This document shows positions 33,311 to 43,578 of a stretch of DNA of 43,578 bases, piece after piece. Position 1 is the first letter of the stretch. Each line of letters opens with the position of its first letter. Position numbers and translations under genes: made by a program. Origin of the DNA: Amanita rubescens (Eukaryota > Basidiomycota > Agaricomycetes > Agaricales > Amanitaceae). The stretch lies in the NCBI GenBank assembly GCA_015039365.1, contig WION01000442.1:1-43578 (forward strand). Reading direction: 5' to 3'. Under the pieces are notes generated by a model. The model was given only the letters and a program-made list of their open reading frames with translations. It had not been told where the DNA came from and made no database searches.

Positions 33311-33665
33311 ACATAGGAATCTGTGGGTATCAGCAACGTCGACCGAGGAGACAAAAAGTCCGATTGAAAGAAGAAAAGAGAAGAAAGTACGAAACCGCTT
33401 CTAATCGTTTTATACCCTTTTTAAGTTTTTTTTTGCTTTGTTTTTTTTCGGCTTTTTTTTAAAGGTTTTATGCGCATATAGGTATATGTGGGTCGTCCGC
33501 CTGGAGTTGGCGTCCGTCCGTCTAGTGGGGATATCGGGAAAACCAAGCAAAGAGATAAATGACCGGGTTTTCTCCGAGTTTCAAATTTTTTTTGGGTTTT
33601 CATAAAGAAGCGAGCCATTGAACCAGAGGAAACGAGAGAAGGAGAAAGGTGCGCCAGCGCTCTAG
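33285..33665 (+). repeat. ~400-bp direct duplication, copy 2
   Basis: Second copy of 32040-32440, about 1.25 kb to the right. The word order is identical, with differences mainly in the lengths of T runs and in scattered substitutions. Confidence 0.75.
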
Positions 33666-33849
33666 GTTTTGAAATCGTCCTGAATTACCAGAGGTCACCA
33701 GAGCAAGACACGGGCCCGAGGACAGACGCGGCGCTGGTGGCGACTGTAATATAAAAAAGTCATGTCACCCGAGAAGAGATGAAAGAATAAACACCCCCGC
33801 GCTCCACTCTGAGATGATCTTCTCCCATCGTGGGTTTTCATTCATGCCC

Positions 33850-34030
33850 CGCGGTCGCCTGGGGTCGCCTGGGAAATACAACGTCAGCCATGGCACTAGG
33901 AGAGAACGGAAAAGAACGCTTTGAACCCGCCATCTTGTTCGCCATCCCTGGAGTCGTCCTGCTGTCGCCGAACATTTTCCCGGCCATACCGGAGAGTGAG
34001 CAGCACGGGCTTGGTCAGGGCTCGCACCCT
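33850..34030 (+). repeat. Dispersed repeat, copy 2
   Basis: Homologous to 25985-26170 in the same orientation; see that entry for the shared words. This copy is longer in the middle (CGCCATCCCTGGAGTCGTCC region). Confidence 0.55.
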
Positions 34031-34483
34031 CTACTCTCGGGTCTGGCAGCATCGCAAAGGGATCCAGATGACGGCTTGACCAGAGCGCGTCTCATCCACC
34101 CCCTGCTAGCGTCGGGTTTCCCTCCGTATTCGGCTTGAAGGGATGGTCGTCAGACATTGGTGGTTATTCTTAATAGAACGACCGCTCACCAACATTCTGT
34201 TTTTCCACTTGCCCCCAATACTCCACTGAACCTAAAAGAGTTAGAGAAAGTACGGAAGAGAATGGAGGGTGGTTGGAGAGAAAAGGAGAGACGAGATATG
34301 AAAACTTACACGCTGCCAGTCGCCAGTCGCCAGTGCTCGGGGAATCTAGGAAAATCAATCGAAGAAAGGGAGAGAAAAAGGAACGGAAAGAGAGGGAGGA
34401 GGGAAAGCGATCAGAAAAACAAACCAAGGGCTCTCATCCCTGCTATCCAAGACGCTTCGCCCGGCGCCTCAATGGTACTGCGG
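34031..34483. other. No gene; purine-rich
   Basis: 34230-34430 is rich in GA (GAGAAAGG, GAAAGAGAGGGAGG words), so ORFs here are biased in composition and not convincing. Nothing else is seen. Confidence 0.4.
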
Positions 34484-35107
34484 CTATATGAGAAAGGGCA
34501 GACATATAGAGCAAGTGGAACCGTACCAAGACGTATTTTCTTCTTCCGTCGGTAATGCCCCCGAAGGTCCAGGGGAGCCACAGCGCGTACCGTCTCCTAC
34601 GATCTGATGGTCTTTAGCACCGTCGTCACCAGTGAACATCTGCGCCGTTCCGTGCCAATCCATGTCCAGGCAGAGTCCCTTCACCTCCGAACCGTTGTAC
34701 CCATCCAGGAACGACTCGTCAAATCCTTCGACCACTAACTTGGTTTTGGAGCCCGGTTCGAGGAGTCGCCACAGACACGAATTTGACCATTTCCCGGACT
34801 GTAGTTCCGTGAACATCGAGAGTGGTATTTTAAAGTAGCCCAACGGTTGTTCGCTTTCAGCCCCTTCATCAGGCACCCTGTCGGCCTCGGCCTTCCTTTC
34901 TTTGATGCGGGCATCCACCCATCCGCGGGTACTGTCATCGCACAAGTCCAAAACGTCACTCAACGACCATGGACTATAAAGTTCTTGTATGGAACTGCGT
35001 TCATCGTCGGCATCCCAACCGCTTTCGTCAACCTCTGACTCGAGAGCGATGGGCATACCACCTAGACCGTGGCGCTCTGGAGGATTTTCTATGTCGCCAT
35101 TGAACAT
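34484..35107 (-). CDS. Hypothetical protein, 207 aa
   Basis: A single open frame from an ATG at 35107. The product is acidic with balanced composition (ESEVDESGWDADDERSSIQE, YSPWSLSDVLDLCDDSTRGW, IPLSMFTELQSGKWSNSCLW), no signal peptide, no membrane segment and no domain I recognise. The last ~25 residues (SGALPTEEENTSWYGSTC) look less natural, so the true end may be a splice or an earlier frame change. Codon use is unlike random sequence, so I think this was or is a gene. It follows directly after the small ORF at 35305-35598 on the same strand, and the two could be exons of one gene, though I found no clean junction. Confidence 0.4.
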   Translation of the reverse strand: MFNGDIENPPERHGLGGMPIALESEVDESGWDADDERSSIQELYSPWSLSDVLDLCDDSTRGWVDARIKERKAEADRVPDEGAESEQPLGYFKIPLSMFTELQSGKWSNSCLWRLLEPGSKTKLVVEGFDESFLDGYNGSEVKGLCLDMDWHGTAQMFTGDDGAKDHQIVGDGTRCGSPGPSGALPTEEENTSWYGSTCSICLPFLI

Positions 35108-35304
35108 GTTAAGATGAAAATTGTTATGGAGGAATGGGCTTCACTTGCCTCCAGCGACGGACGCGGCACCGTTGTTGGGACGAGCATCATGATTGGGCGT
35201 GATGGCTAAGGCACCCTTGTCAGCCTTCGTCTAGCCGTGCTTTTTGCCGTTCTTACCTTGGTCACCATTTTCCTTACTCGACGTGTTCTCTGCACATGCC
35301 AAGG

Positions 35305-35598
35305 TCAGACTCGGGTCCCTAAGAGACGTGGCAACTTACTTTTTCGTACTAAAGCGCCCCGCGTCCCAGAAGACGTCAGCTTCGCCAGCGAGGTTAACAT
35401 CTTGCGTTTGACGCTCGAGAACAATTTTCTCGGTTTTCTATGCGTGCTCATCAACTTGAATGGCAGAAAGGAGACCCACCTCTTTGCAGCCGTCAACCCA
35501 CTATGGCGCCCGCCCGCGGTGCCGTCTTTGGTGGATGAGGCCGTACCATTGTCATGATTGACGATGGGAGTAGCACGGTTTTCAAAGTGGTTGTTCAT
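35305..35598 (-). CDS. Hypothetical small basic protein or first exon
   Basis: Starts MNNHFENRATPIVNHDNGTA. A good donor GTAAGT follows the sequence VRK near 35340, and an acceptor near 35290 would continue as KNTSSKENGDQGKNGKKHG and stop. Beyond that stop the sequence ITPNHDARPNNGAASVAGGK (about 35150-35205) echoes the start (PIVNHDNGTASSTKDGTAGG), so a two-repeat protein interrupted by a stop is likely. No family is recognised. Confidence 0.3.
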   Translation of the reverse strand: MNNHFENRATPIVNHDNGTASSTKDGTAGGRHSGLTAAKRWVSFLPFKLMSTHRKPRKLFSSVKRKMLTSLAKLTSSGTRGALVRKSKLPRLLGTRV

Positions 35599-36490
35599 GG
35601 TGTATGATATGATATGAGCGATGGTTATGCAGTATCACAGATGGTAGTCGCAGGTTTAGGTGAAGAAAAGAAGGGCTAGGGGCGGTTGGATTGTTTTGAG
35701 TTGGTGGCTGACCATTGTGATCTGGGCTGACAGTCCATCCTGCTCCACTCTCCGTGCCTCGAACACGCCAAATTCGCATATCATTAACTTTTTCGAATCC
35801 ACGAGATCGTCCGGTCAATAAATAGCTAAATTTGAATGTGTACATGTATTATATATTTAGTGGGAGCTAGCTGCGTACTCTGAAGACACTATCAGACGTG
35901 GCCTAAAGCCTATTCAGTCCAGACTCTTCCCATAAATTGACTAGGGATGCATGGATATAGGCGTTTTTTTAGTGTCATACAAAAACTTTCGCAGTCGCCA
36001 TTCGAGGCACTGATCAAGGTATGTCTGCGTCCAGCGTCAGCGCCGCCGTGACGTCACCGGGCCACTCACTTCACATCTCATCTACAGCCTATGTTATACA
36101 TGATGGATAGAGTTATGGTCTGAGGAGGCCTCAACCTTACTCCAGGACCGTATCCAGAAAAGGTTTGCTTTAGAAACGGAGACTCCTCGCTACCATACAC
36201 TAAAATGTAACGCGGATCTTCTCCTCCCGGGATCTTTCGCTCGATTCTGCTTGATAAAAGCTTCGCTTATGGCCTGGAGTTGATTTCTTCAACACAGTTG
36301 TCACTGGCTCTCCTCCTTCATATCAAATCAGCCCATCACCACTGCTATTGCCTACGGTCCTACTTAGCGAGAAGGGCCGGTCCGAGACCGCCAGTGACGG
36401 AACGAGTTGGATGGTCCCGCGAGCTCAGTGCTTTCGACACCGCGGCGCACGGCAACAACAACCAGAAGCACACCGCGTGCTCAGATCATA
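35599..36490. other. No gene recognised
   Basis: The plus-strand ORF 36280-36663 and minus-strand 35582-35845 have no convincing features. There is no repeat or clear regulatory element. Confidence 0.4.
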
Positions 36491-36492
36491 CA

Positions 36493-36770
36493 CTATGTCC
36501 CCGACTCACCGGCGCTCAGCTGTACGATCACGCCGAGCAACGAGTCATCACTTGGCCAGTGACCTTCTTTCAAATGCTTCGTAATGACGTCGACGAGCCT
36601 GCCTGCCTTTGTCAATTTCTCCAGCTGCTGCTCGTAATCGTATGCATTCATGTGTACGGGTGAAATATTCACGCATGTCATTGCCAGTCCCAAACGTCGC
36701 GATATCACGAGCATTATGTTCGTGCAGGATTGTGTAAATGTCGCCTTCTTTGTCAATGCCATTGGCAACG
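36493..36770 (-). pseudogene. Gene fragment, possibly fungal kinase-like (FunK1-type)
   Basis: Two frames carry protein-like sequence in order: DKEGDIYTILHEHNARDIAT and FGTGNDMREYFTRTH in one (about 36750-36655), then AYDYEQQLEKLTKAGRLVDV and ITKHLKEGHWPSDDSLLGVI in another. The first part recalls the phrase about a message reaching a named place seen in mushroom FunK1 kinases (IPTFxxGNDV type), but the match is weak. No intact ORF. Treat the family name as a guess. Confidence 0.28.
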
Positions 36771-37476
36771 AGTACTAGCCAATAATCCCCAAGGAAACCG
36801 AGTACACCTGACTATATGCGAGAGGTATGCGAAACACGGGAGGAACTCCGAACTCGCCTTCGCTCTGGCTCCTGTCAAAGGTCAATCAAAGTCTGACGGT
36901 CCTCGTGTGCAGCATAAACGATAAAACCAAGATCGTGCCGGCTCTGGCAGGCTCATGGCACAGTTGTGGAGATTGCTGGATAACCTAAGATGATGATACG
37001 TACCATAGTCACGAGCTAACCTAATGTCAACTATACCTCGGACCGGGTAAACCCAAATGGCGATCGTTGACTTTCATATGACCAGACGGCCTCTACGTTC
37101 TGGGGTGCAATCTCATTTCCACTGTTTCTATTCGAAATGAATGCAAATTGATAGAGTTGTACATGATGTAATTGTATGCATGGTTCACGATGCGAAGCGT
37201 TTCCTGTCCCGTTACATGTGTCATAATCATAGTACATACAAGGGAGTTGCCTGATCTAGTTGTTGAGTATGCGCAATGCAGATTGAAATGAATAATGACG
37301 AATGTGTCGTAATAAACCCGAATAAATACCAATGCAAATGCAAAGTCAATGATGATGGGTAATATATTTCCAGAAGCTCGTGTACACCACAAAAAGAATG
37401 TGAACGATGAAGTCTGCCGAGAATAAGGTAAGGACCAGATCTGATGATGACTCGACGTGCCTTGCGGCAATAATAC
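36771..37476. other. Intergenic, 3' flank of the kinase gene
   Basis: No gene recognised. The kinase 3' UTR should lie at the right end. Confidence 0.4.
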
Positions 37477-40400
37477 TCACCAGATGATACCTGCTGCGCT
37501 GGCGGTCTTCATCACACCGTTACCCCCGCTCTTACTCCTGCTGTTACCGCCGCTTAATGAACCTAACCACCTCCCGGCTTCGATCGGCATCTTCACAACT
37601 TTGTGCAGGTCAAACCCGCTGCCGCTACCCTTGCTGAGCAGGTTCGGCAACCAGCTCCGCTTCCTCCGACTACCTCCCTTGCACGGCTGCTCGCCAGCTT
37701 CGTTTTTTGTCACATCTGATGAGTCTACATCTGGATTTTGGGCGTGTTTTGTTAAGACAGGGACGGGATAGGATGGAATAGATAATGGAGGGTCGGGAGG
37801 AAGTTGTTTATTCAGAGACATCTCATGCGCGGGTTTTCGATCCGGAATAACGAGGTTTCCGACTTTTGACCATCCGTTCACTGTCCAGCGGCGGTTACGA
37901 GGTGAGGATGTAGGAGACCGTCGAGAAGAGAGTGCCGGAAAGCATTGGGAGGCGCTAGGGGGTGTGCTCGCTGGACTAGGGACCTGTGACGAAGGAATTT
38001 GCGCAGGTGATTCTGGACGTGGGGGAGTGGCGGGAGGAGACGTCGACGCCGATGAGGACGCGGCTGTGCCTTCGGGAGTAGATAGGGGAGATTGACTAGA
38101 CGCTGAGAGGGCCTCCGCTGCTGCTGCGAGAGTGGAGAGAAAAAAAGAGGGTTGCTCCGATTCAGAGTCTGGTCGGTGAAAAATGGACCCGATGTGAACC
38201 GTGGCACGCCTCGGATGCCGCGATGCGGGGGAATTACCGCCGCGCCTTGGTTGTGGTGCAGGAACGGTCCCTGAGCGGACGGGTGAACGGCCTCTTGTCG
38301 AAAGAAGACGTCTCGGTGGGCTGCTTTCCTTCGTAGGAGGCGGGGTTGGTGTCGTAGAATCGATGGGCGGGGATGATTGAGGTGAAGATAAGGCCTCTTG
38401 AGTCGTAACCGGTGTCCCAAGTGATCTCTTCGGCGCTGTTGAATCGCTCGTGTGCGGACGAGGTGGTGTTTTTTGCTGTGTAGGAGAGCCAGCCCGAGAT
38501 AAGAACCGCATGGCGATGAAGAGTGCTGTGGGCCGCCCGGGTTTGGCTCGCACCGGCGTCTTGGTGTTACATTCCTGCTCGCATTGTTCTTCGGCGGGTA
38601 TAGACTGAGCTTCGAGAAAACGCTGAGGCTCCAGTCGTCGTTCTTGCGAGTCTGGAACGTTCGATTGTAATGCGCCGTGCGGTGACTCTGTGATAGATCT
38701 TAAAGGAGGTAGACACGAGTCCCCATCATTCGTCAATTTGGCATGATCATCAACGTGAAATGTGGGCTGACTTTCTTCCCCTTTGACTTTACCACCAACC
38801 GAATCACTCTCATCTACGTGAGGAACACCTAAAACCTCCTCCTCCTCCTCAGTTATTCGCACCGCACTCTCCTCGGGGGAAGGTGCGTTAGACCTGCGAA
38901 AAGTGTAATATGGACTTCTGATTCCTCCCGTCTTCACAGAAGCGGCGCCGAATGCGATACTCCAATCACTTGTCATGCTGGAGTCGAGGAACGAAATCCT
39001 GCGTTTCTGGGCCTCCTCGCCTAGGTCCGAGTCCGACCATTTGGCGCGCAATGGCGAGACGCCGGCAGAAGAAACGGAATATCGAGATGGAGACGAGACG
39101 GAGACGCGGGTGAGGGAACTGGTGCGCCAAATGCTGTCTCCCTTTGACGGCGAAGCCATCTCTGTGTCCCTAGACGGTGTCAATTGTTGCGCAACATGAT
39201 CATCGGCGAGTAGGACTGACGAGGGGTCATCGTATTTTGAGCTTTCGGTGGATATAGACTCTATCGTCAAAAGGTCTCGTGGACTTTTGGGGCTGTGGAG
39301 GGTCGAGGGGTCGGCAAAGAAATAAATAGAGGATGAAGTAATATCTCCGTACTCGTGTGCCGTTTGCATCGTGTCTGAACTTCGTGTTGATATAGAGGCC
39401 ATGCTCGCTGAAGATAAATAAGAGTTCGTGAGCGGCGTAAGTTGTCGCCATGCATCCAGATGCATATCGAGAGTGAGTTCTGGTTTCTTTTCCGCAAAGC
39501 CATGTTCGAGATGAGATTCAGATGGGGAAAAGACGAGCCCGACGTGTGATGGTCGAGCGACGTGGACATAGGGTTCGCGAGACGTGTCAGAAACAAGACC
39601 ATCATCAAGATGGAAGTCAACGTCCGGCGGGTATCCGTATGTCGGTTTGTGAATGGGTGAGGGGGACGCGGAGGACTCGCAACCCCAGGTAGCCTTTGAG
39701 GATGTAAAGTCCGTCCAAGGCGCGCCAATCGACGACATGTCGTCCTCACCAAAACCAATGGAGGGCGTCCGGCTCGCGAAAACAATCTCGGACGTCGACG
39801 TCGCCGAATCGGCGCTCCATTGAGATGTCTCCGTGACCACTGGGGCCAACGCAGACTTTGTCGAGCGGGGAGGTATTCCGGCCAGCGAGTCTGCGATAGC
39901 CCTGCTGCCCTTGCTAGTGTCACAGTAATCTTCGCTGCTACTGCTACTACTACTACTGCTGCTGCTGCTGCTTTCGTCGACGGAGTATACGCCCGGTTTC
40001 TTCCGCCAATCATCAGCTGTGTGTTCATCAATGTCGTTAACGAGTTCTTCCTCCTCATCGGAGTCGAGGTCCATGCCGGCTTCCCAGGGACATCTAGCCA
40101 TGCTCCCTTCGAACAAAACGCCGTCGCAATAGAATGAGTCCATCATCTTCACTGCCCGTCGGACCTCCGCCAGAGTGATACGCGTACGCCAGTTGACGTC
40201 TAACATACGGAGCAAAAGCTGGTTCGCCGCCCGTGAGATGGGCAGAACGCTAGGCAAGAATGTCGCGGGATCATGCAGATAGGCCTGGAATGTCGGATCT
40301 GAAGCCGTGGCAGACTTCCAAGGGTTGCGGCCCGTAGCGAGATTAAGCAAGACGATGCCTAAGGACCATACGTCATTCGCTTGGGGAGAGTAGTAACCAT

Positions 40401-41111
40401 CCGGGGCGAACTCTCCGCCTTGACATTCTGTAATGAAAGGGCAATTAGCATAAAGCTCGCGCAATACGTCGTAAATGGATAAATCGGGATAAGAAGCTAA
40501 TACATACCGGGACTCATGTGATACACGCTGCCGGTTCTGAATTCGTCACTCATCTTCTCCGTGGTCGCGAGGCCGAAATCAGTGATCGCCACCCTAAGAC
40601 CACTGTCAAAGCATAGAACGTTCTCCGGTTTCAAATCCCTGTGATAGATGCCCAGGTTATGACAGTATTCCACAGCGTCTAGCAGCTGTAAGAAGATATG
40701 CCTGATTAACTCATCATTGCCGAGGTACTTGCAGTTGCGTAAGATCTGCGTGAAGAGATCGTGATCTGGGGCATAGTCGAGAATGATGTAGGTGACGTGA
40801 TGCTGTTCGATCACCCTGTGGAGTGTAACAACTCCGGGGTGCACCGAGGCAAGTTGGTGCAGTGCGATTTCACGGATGTGGACGTGGCGCTGGCGGGGGC
40901 TCGCGTTGGGGGGCGAGATTAGGCATTTTACGGCGTACGACTTTAGGTGGCCCGTCAAAGAGAGCGGGTCAATGTCGATGGCACGGTATACGACGCCGTA
41001 CCCGCCGACGCCGAGGACCTCGACTAGCTCCAGGGAATGTCCGTCGATGAGAGTACCAAGAGGAGGGTGAACGGGACTCGGGGCGGCGCTGGGATATTTG
41101 TTGTTAGACAT
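37477..41111 (-). CDS. Ser/Thr protein kinase, Ran1/Ksp1-like, 1184 aa
   Basis: Two exons: 41111-40508 and 40427-37477, with an 80-bp intron (GTATGT..ACAG) splitting the Glu codon of SPECQGG. The kinase domain (about residues 26-315) is complete: glycine loop [10 protein letters not shown] (33-42), Lys62 in [12 protein letters not shown] with Asp159, DFG 178-180, activation-loop end [20 protein letters not shown] and [20 protein letters not shown]. The MSPEC form of the APE motif and the [15 protein letters not shown] loop fit the fungal Ran1/Pat1/Ksp1 group, which links nutrient state to growth and meiosis. After the domain comes about 850 residues of Ser/Pro-rich disordered tail with a poly-Ser run, many SP/TP sites and Lys/Arg patches ([17 protein letters not shown]), suggesting heavy phosphorylation. 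I chose ATG 41111 ([13 protein letters not shown]); an upstream GTG is not needed. A donor-like GTGAGT overlaps the stop, so a short last exon cannot be excluded. Confidence 0.93.
39935..39976 (-). repeat. Trinucleotide tract encoding poly-Ser in the kinase tail
   Basis: CTGCTACTGCTACTACTACTA and CTGCTGCTGCTG runs (plus strand) encode a run of about 13 Ser on the minus strand followed by EDYCD. It is a slippage-prone microsatellite likely to vary between strains. Confidence 0.75.
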
Positions 41112-42191
41112 CTTCACAAGTGGGGCAAAGGGAAGAGGCGCAAATGAAGAAACTGCGGAAAAGAAGTATAAGATGTGATATGGAACGGGAGGATGGAAAA
41201 CTCGTGAAGAGAACCAGGCCGTTCGACAACAGACAGACCAAAGGGAGGAAGGGATGAGTCGGAAGACAAGGACGCAAAGACAGCAGCCTTATGTATGGCC
41301 ATACATAACTTAGTGAAGTGCATGATTTGACGGCCCTGATAGGTGAGGCCACCACGAGGTTGATGTCACATACAAACACACTAAGCGCATCCGCCAACGT
41401 TGCCGATGATCTAAAAAAGGAATCTGTGAAAGACTGTTTAGAGTTGACACTCACGAGAGCGGTTACACTCCGGAAAGTTAGCTATTCAATGGATTTGTAA
41501 ACTGAGGGGGACGAGTGATGAAGGACCCGGTGCGAGTTTAAGGTGGAGCGATTGGTTTTCAGCCACGCGGCAGATTCTTTCTCGATGAGGAGGCAATTTT
41601 TCTGGAACGTTGAACACGGCTAGGTGGAATCAGGGAACGTCCACGTCGTCTACAAACCTTAGAGTACCAGATGTGATACAGAGTGTGAATCAACTCACGG
41701 CAGATGACCTTACGGCAACTCGTGTTCAAAGCCACAATCCCATCCTGTGAAGGATAACAGGACGCCTCCACTGCGGAGATAATCACAGATGCTATGAGTC
41801 GCAATTGCGCCTGTGTGAGGAAAAGCGGGCCATGTTCATGAACGTGGTTTCGGCTCCTTTGCGGATTCGTAAGGGAACACAGCCATACAATGAAGTTTAC
41901 GCGATGCTTAGAATGGAGCAAGAAATTCCTGACAGGTTTTGATTTGATGAGGCATCAACGTGTAGATACCAGATTGGGTTTCCGGCTTTTCAAACATCTA
42001 CCCGAGGATCCGGAAGGGTTAGACGTCAGATACTGCAGGTCAGTTCCCTAGATGTGCAACAAAGAGAGCTCGGAGAGCATCGGGAGACACCATCAAACAT
42101 TGACGCCAGGGCTTCAATCTAGCCCATCCGAGTGCGATCAAGAGCGGACCTATGCTCAGGCCGAAACTTCCGAAAAGCATGAGGCGGAACA
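41112..42191. other. Divergent intergenic region between kinase and KEN-box gene
   Basis: The two genes are divergently transcribed across about 1.27 kb. A minus-strand ORF at 41559-41921 has no family features. The kinase promoter should be at the left and the KEN-box gene promoter at the right. Confidence 0.45.
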
Positions 42192-42229
42192 TCACGTGAG
42201 AAATTCGACACGAGGTAAATGTCACGTGA
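42192..42229. promoter_or_regulatory. Paired TCACGTGA palindromes
   Basis: Two perfect 8-bp palindromes TCACGTGA (42192-42199 and 42222-42229) sit 30 bp apart, about three helical turns, some 160-190 bp upstream of the start of the KEN-box gene. CACGTG is the known site of bHLH factors such as Cbf1/USF. That these act on this gene is inferred from position. Confidence 0.6.
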
Positions 42230-42385
42230 TCACTTTCCAATTTAAGTCACAATGTGTTCAACGACGAACATCGATTTCTTTAGCGCCAAACTTTCTTCGT
42301 CCGTCACTCGTCTTTGCCGCCTTTGCGCTCAACATTCCTTTGTCTCCCACTTTGTTCCTTGTTGGTTCTAACCATAACCTACGCA

Positions 42386-43426
42386 ATGCCACCTGTCCTC
42401 CGTTCTTTCGCCATTTTTCAGGATACACCTTCTACCCGGGCCGAGGAAGCACCCGCACCAAAGCAGCCAAAATTGGCGCTGTCGCTGAAGAAAGTGACAC
42501 GTTCTTCCTCATCGAAATCGGAGAATTTTGTTTCTCTTGACAGCGCCCCGATCACAACACTGGATAAGGAGAACTTTCATCCGGTGACAGGCGAGCGTGC
42601 GGGCCTTGACGCTGCGGATAAGAAGCGAAAGGACGGATCCAATGTATTGGTGACTAAGGTACATAATCCGCCTCGACCACTGGCGGTGAAGAAGCACAAG
42701 AAGGAGTTGAGCATCGTGCTCAGGGATGAAGGTTCACCTACCAAGAAGCGTAAAGCTTCCGCGCCTTCTGAGCGCACCGCTGCGGTTGGCACCAACTTAA
42801 AGGTGGCAAAGGCAAAGGCAGGGATTACGACAAAGGAGGTCAAGGTGATAACGAAACCCAGAAAATCAACCACCACGAAGAGAACGACGACACGTCCCCG
42901 TACTCTGTCCACACTGCCTAAAGTTGCGGAAGAAGAGGCCGTTGGCGACGAGCTCAAGGGTGGACGGGGAGAAGCGAAGGCAAAGAAACCCGTTCAATCG
43001 CGGTTGTCACAGGCGGATATCGATTCCCGTTGTTACGAGTTAACCGTGAAACCCCTTGCCGACGTTTCCCAAGCGTATGAAGATATATTTCAGGACATCA
43101 ATACTCGAGAGGACAAGCCCAAGTATCAATCAATGAAGGTGACGAACGACGTTTTGCATGATCCGTACTGGCTTATTGACTACTTTGAAAGGAAACTTCC
43201 GCCGAACCAGAATTACGAGATTTCTATGCTCCACCCATCCCAAGTTCGACTAGTTTGCAGCTCGGCTCATCTCGCAAGTCACCGTTTGAAGAACCGACAG
43301 GCTCAAGCAAAACGTTTACGACCCCGGAAAGGAAAGCAATCTATGCTGCGTTTACGTTCTCCTCCCCTTCTCCGTCAGGCGAAAGGTTTAGCAAAACAAC
43401 GCGTGCGGGAAGTATCCCTCGCCTAG
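42386..43426 (+). CDS. Lys/Arg-rich KEN-box protein, possibly securin-like; C-terminal frame uncertain
   Basis: I chose the ATG at 42386 (MPPVLRSFAIFQDTPSTRAE) because the upstream part of the frame is not protein-like. As read it is 346 aa. The N-terminal third has a canonical KEN box (TLDKENFHPVTG, Lys61-Glu62-Asn63), a degron of the anaphase-promoting complex. The middle is strongly basic (ADKKRKDG, SPTKKRKASAP, TTTKRTTTRPRT), suggesting nuclear location. A more folded region follows (KPLADVSQAYEDIFQD, DPYWLIDYFERKLP). KEN at the N-terminus plus a basic body fits cell-cycle regulators such as securin, but I see no proven securin signature. From about 43235 (CCACCC) a better C-terminus lies one frame over (SRKSPFEEPTGSSKTF onward, ending RLELA at 43437), so a one-base indel is likely. 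Confidence 0.7.
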   Translation: MPPVLRSFAIFQDTPSTRAEEAPAPKQPKLALSLKKVTRSSSSKSENFVSLDSAPITTLDKENFHPVTGERAGLDAADKKRKDGSNVLVTKVHNPPRPLAVKKHKKELSIVLRDEGSPTKKRKASAPSERTAAVGTNLKVAKAKAGITTKEVKVITKPRKSTTTKRTTTRPRTLSTLPKVAEEEAVGDELKGGRGEAKAKKPVQSRLSQADIDSRCYELTVKPLADVSQAYEDIFQDINTREDKPKYQSMKVTNDVLHDPYWLIDYFERKLPPNQNYEISMLHPSQVRLVCSSAHLASHRLKNRQAQAKRLRPRKGKQSMLRLRSPPLLRQAKGLAKQRVREVSLA

Positions 43427-43578
43427 AACTTGCATAAAAGGCCATTGTGGTCCTATGACCTGGAACATAACACACGTGCCGAAAGCATGTTTTCACCTCC
43501 GTCATACGAATTGATATCGTTCCTAAAGTCCTGCGAATCCCCGCGCGATGCCGTACCAACATTTATGTCTCACTTCAA
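43427..43578. other. 3' flank of the KEN-box gene
   Basis: Short remaining sequence with no gene; it probably holds the 3' UTR. Confidence 0.4.

Noticed and set aside
39267..40058. Minus-strand ORF of 263 codons inside the kinase gene
   Set aside because: Alternate frame of the Ser/Pro-rich kinase tail; the kinase frame is continuous for nearly 1000 codons.

Overview
The window looks like nuclear DNA of a mushroom-forming basidiomycete (Agaricomycetes). The evidence is many very short introns (mostly 47-58 bp, GT..AG), micro-exons of 8-13 nt, large divergent F-box proteins, an Old Yellow Enzyme flavin reductase of the fungal type, a Ran1/Ksp1-like kinase, and relics of duplicated genes. No prokaryotic features, rRNA or canonical tRNA were seen. 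All splice models were built by eye from reading frame, splice sites and family knowledge; nothing was run.

Layout. 1-1592: no gene recognised, one short repeat pair. 1593-3488 (-): three-exon F-box protein. 3966-6323 (-): secreted type-B carboxylesterase, 15 exons, fully open, but with nucleophile, catalytic His and oxyanion motif all altered. 7189-8736 (-): Old Yellow Enzyme with a one-base C-terminal frameshift. 9961-11372 (-): LRR-like F-box-family remnant. 11457-12284 (-): cyclophilin, one base short at one exon. 37477-41111 (-): 1184-aa Ser/Thr kinase. 42386-43426 (+): Lys-rich protein with a KEN box. 31.6-34.1 kb is a repeat-rich tract without genes.

The most interesting part is 13.0-27.8 kb: a dispersed cluster of at least six related secreted-protein genes (here A-F) plus one solitary promoter remnant (G). 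Every copy has the same 5' module: a CTGCG-NN-CGCAG-like palindrome, a TATA box in the context GGTATAAAGAGGCC, a 6-nt first exon encoding Met-Lys, a 54-56 bp phase-0 intron, and a signal peptide of the form FTA-x-x-S-(I/V/L)-(V/I)-ALAL. After the signal peptide the mature proteins are completely different low-complexity polymers: A is Pro/Lys/Gly-rich; B is about half histidine in 17 units; C is a ~31-residue Pro/His/Asp repeat; D has an Asn/Gln/Pro linker; E is a collagen-like Gly-Pro-Pro tract. D and E carry a third exon with the same cysteine-rich domain, which A, B and C lack. F is a decayed copy in opposite orientation. This is a conserved-leader, replaceable-body family, and I know no name for it.

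Several otherwise intact genes are one base off next to short homopolymers (Old Yellow Enzyme, cyclophilin, A, the KEN-box gene). Either several genes here are decaying or the assembly keeps residual indel errors; raw reads would decide.
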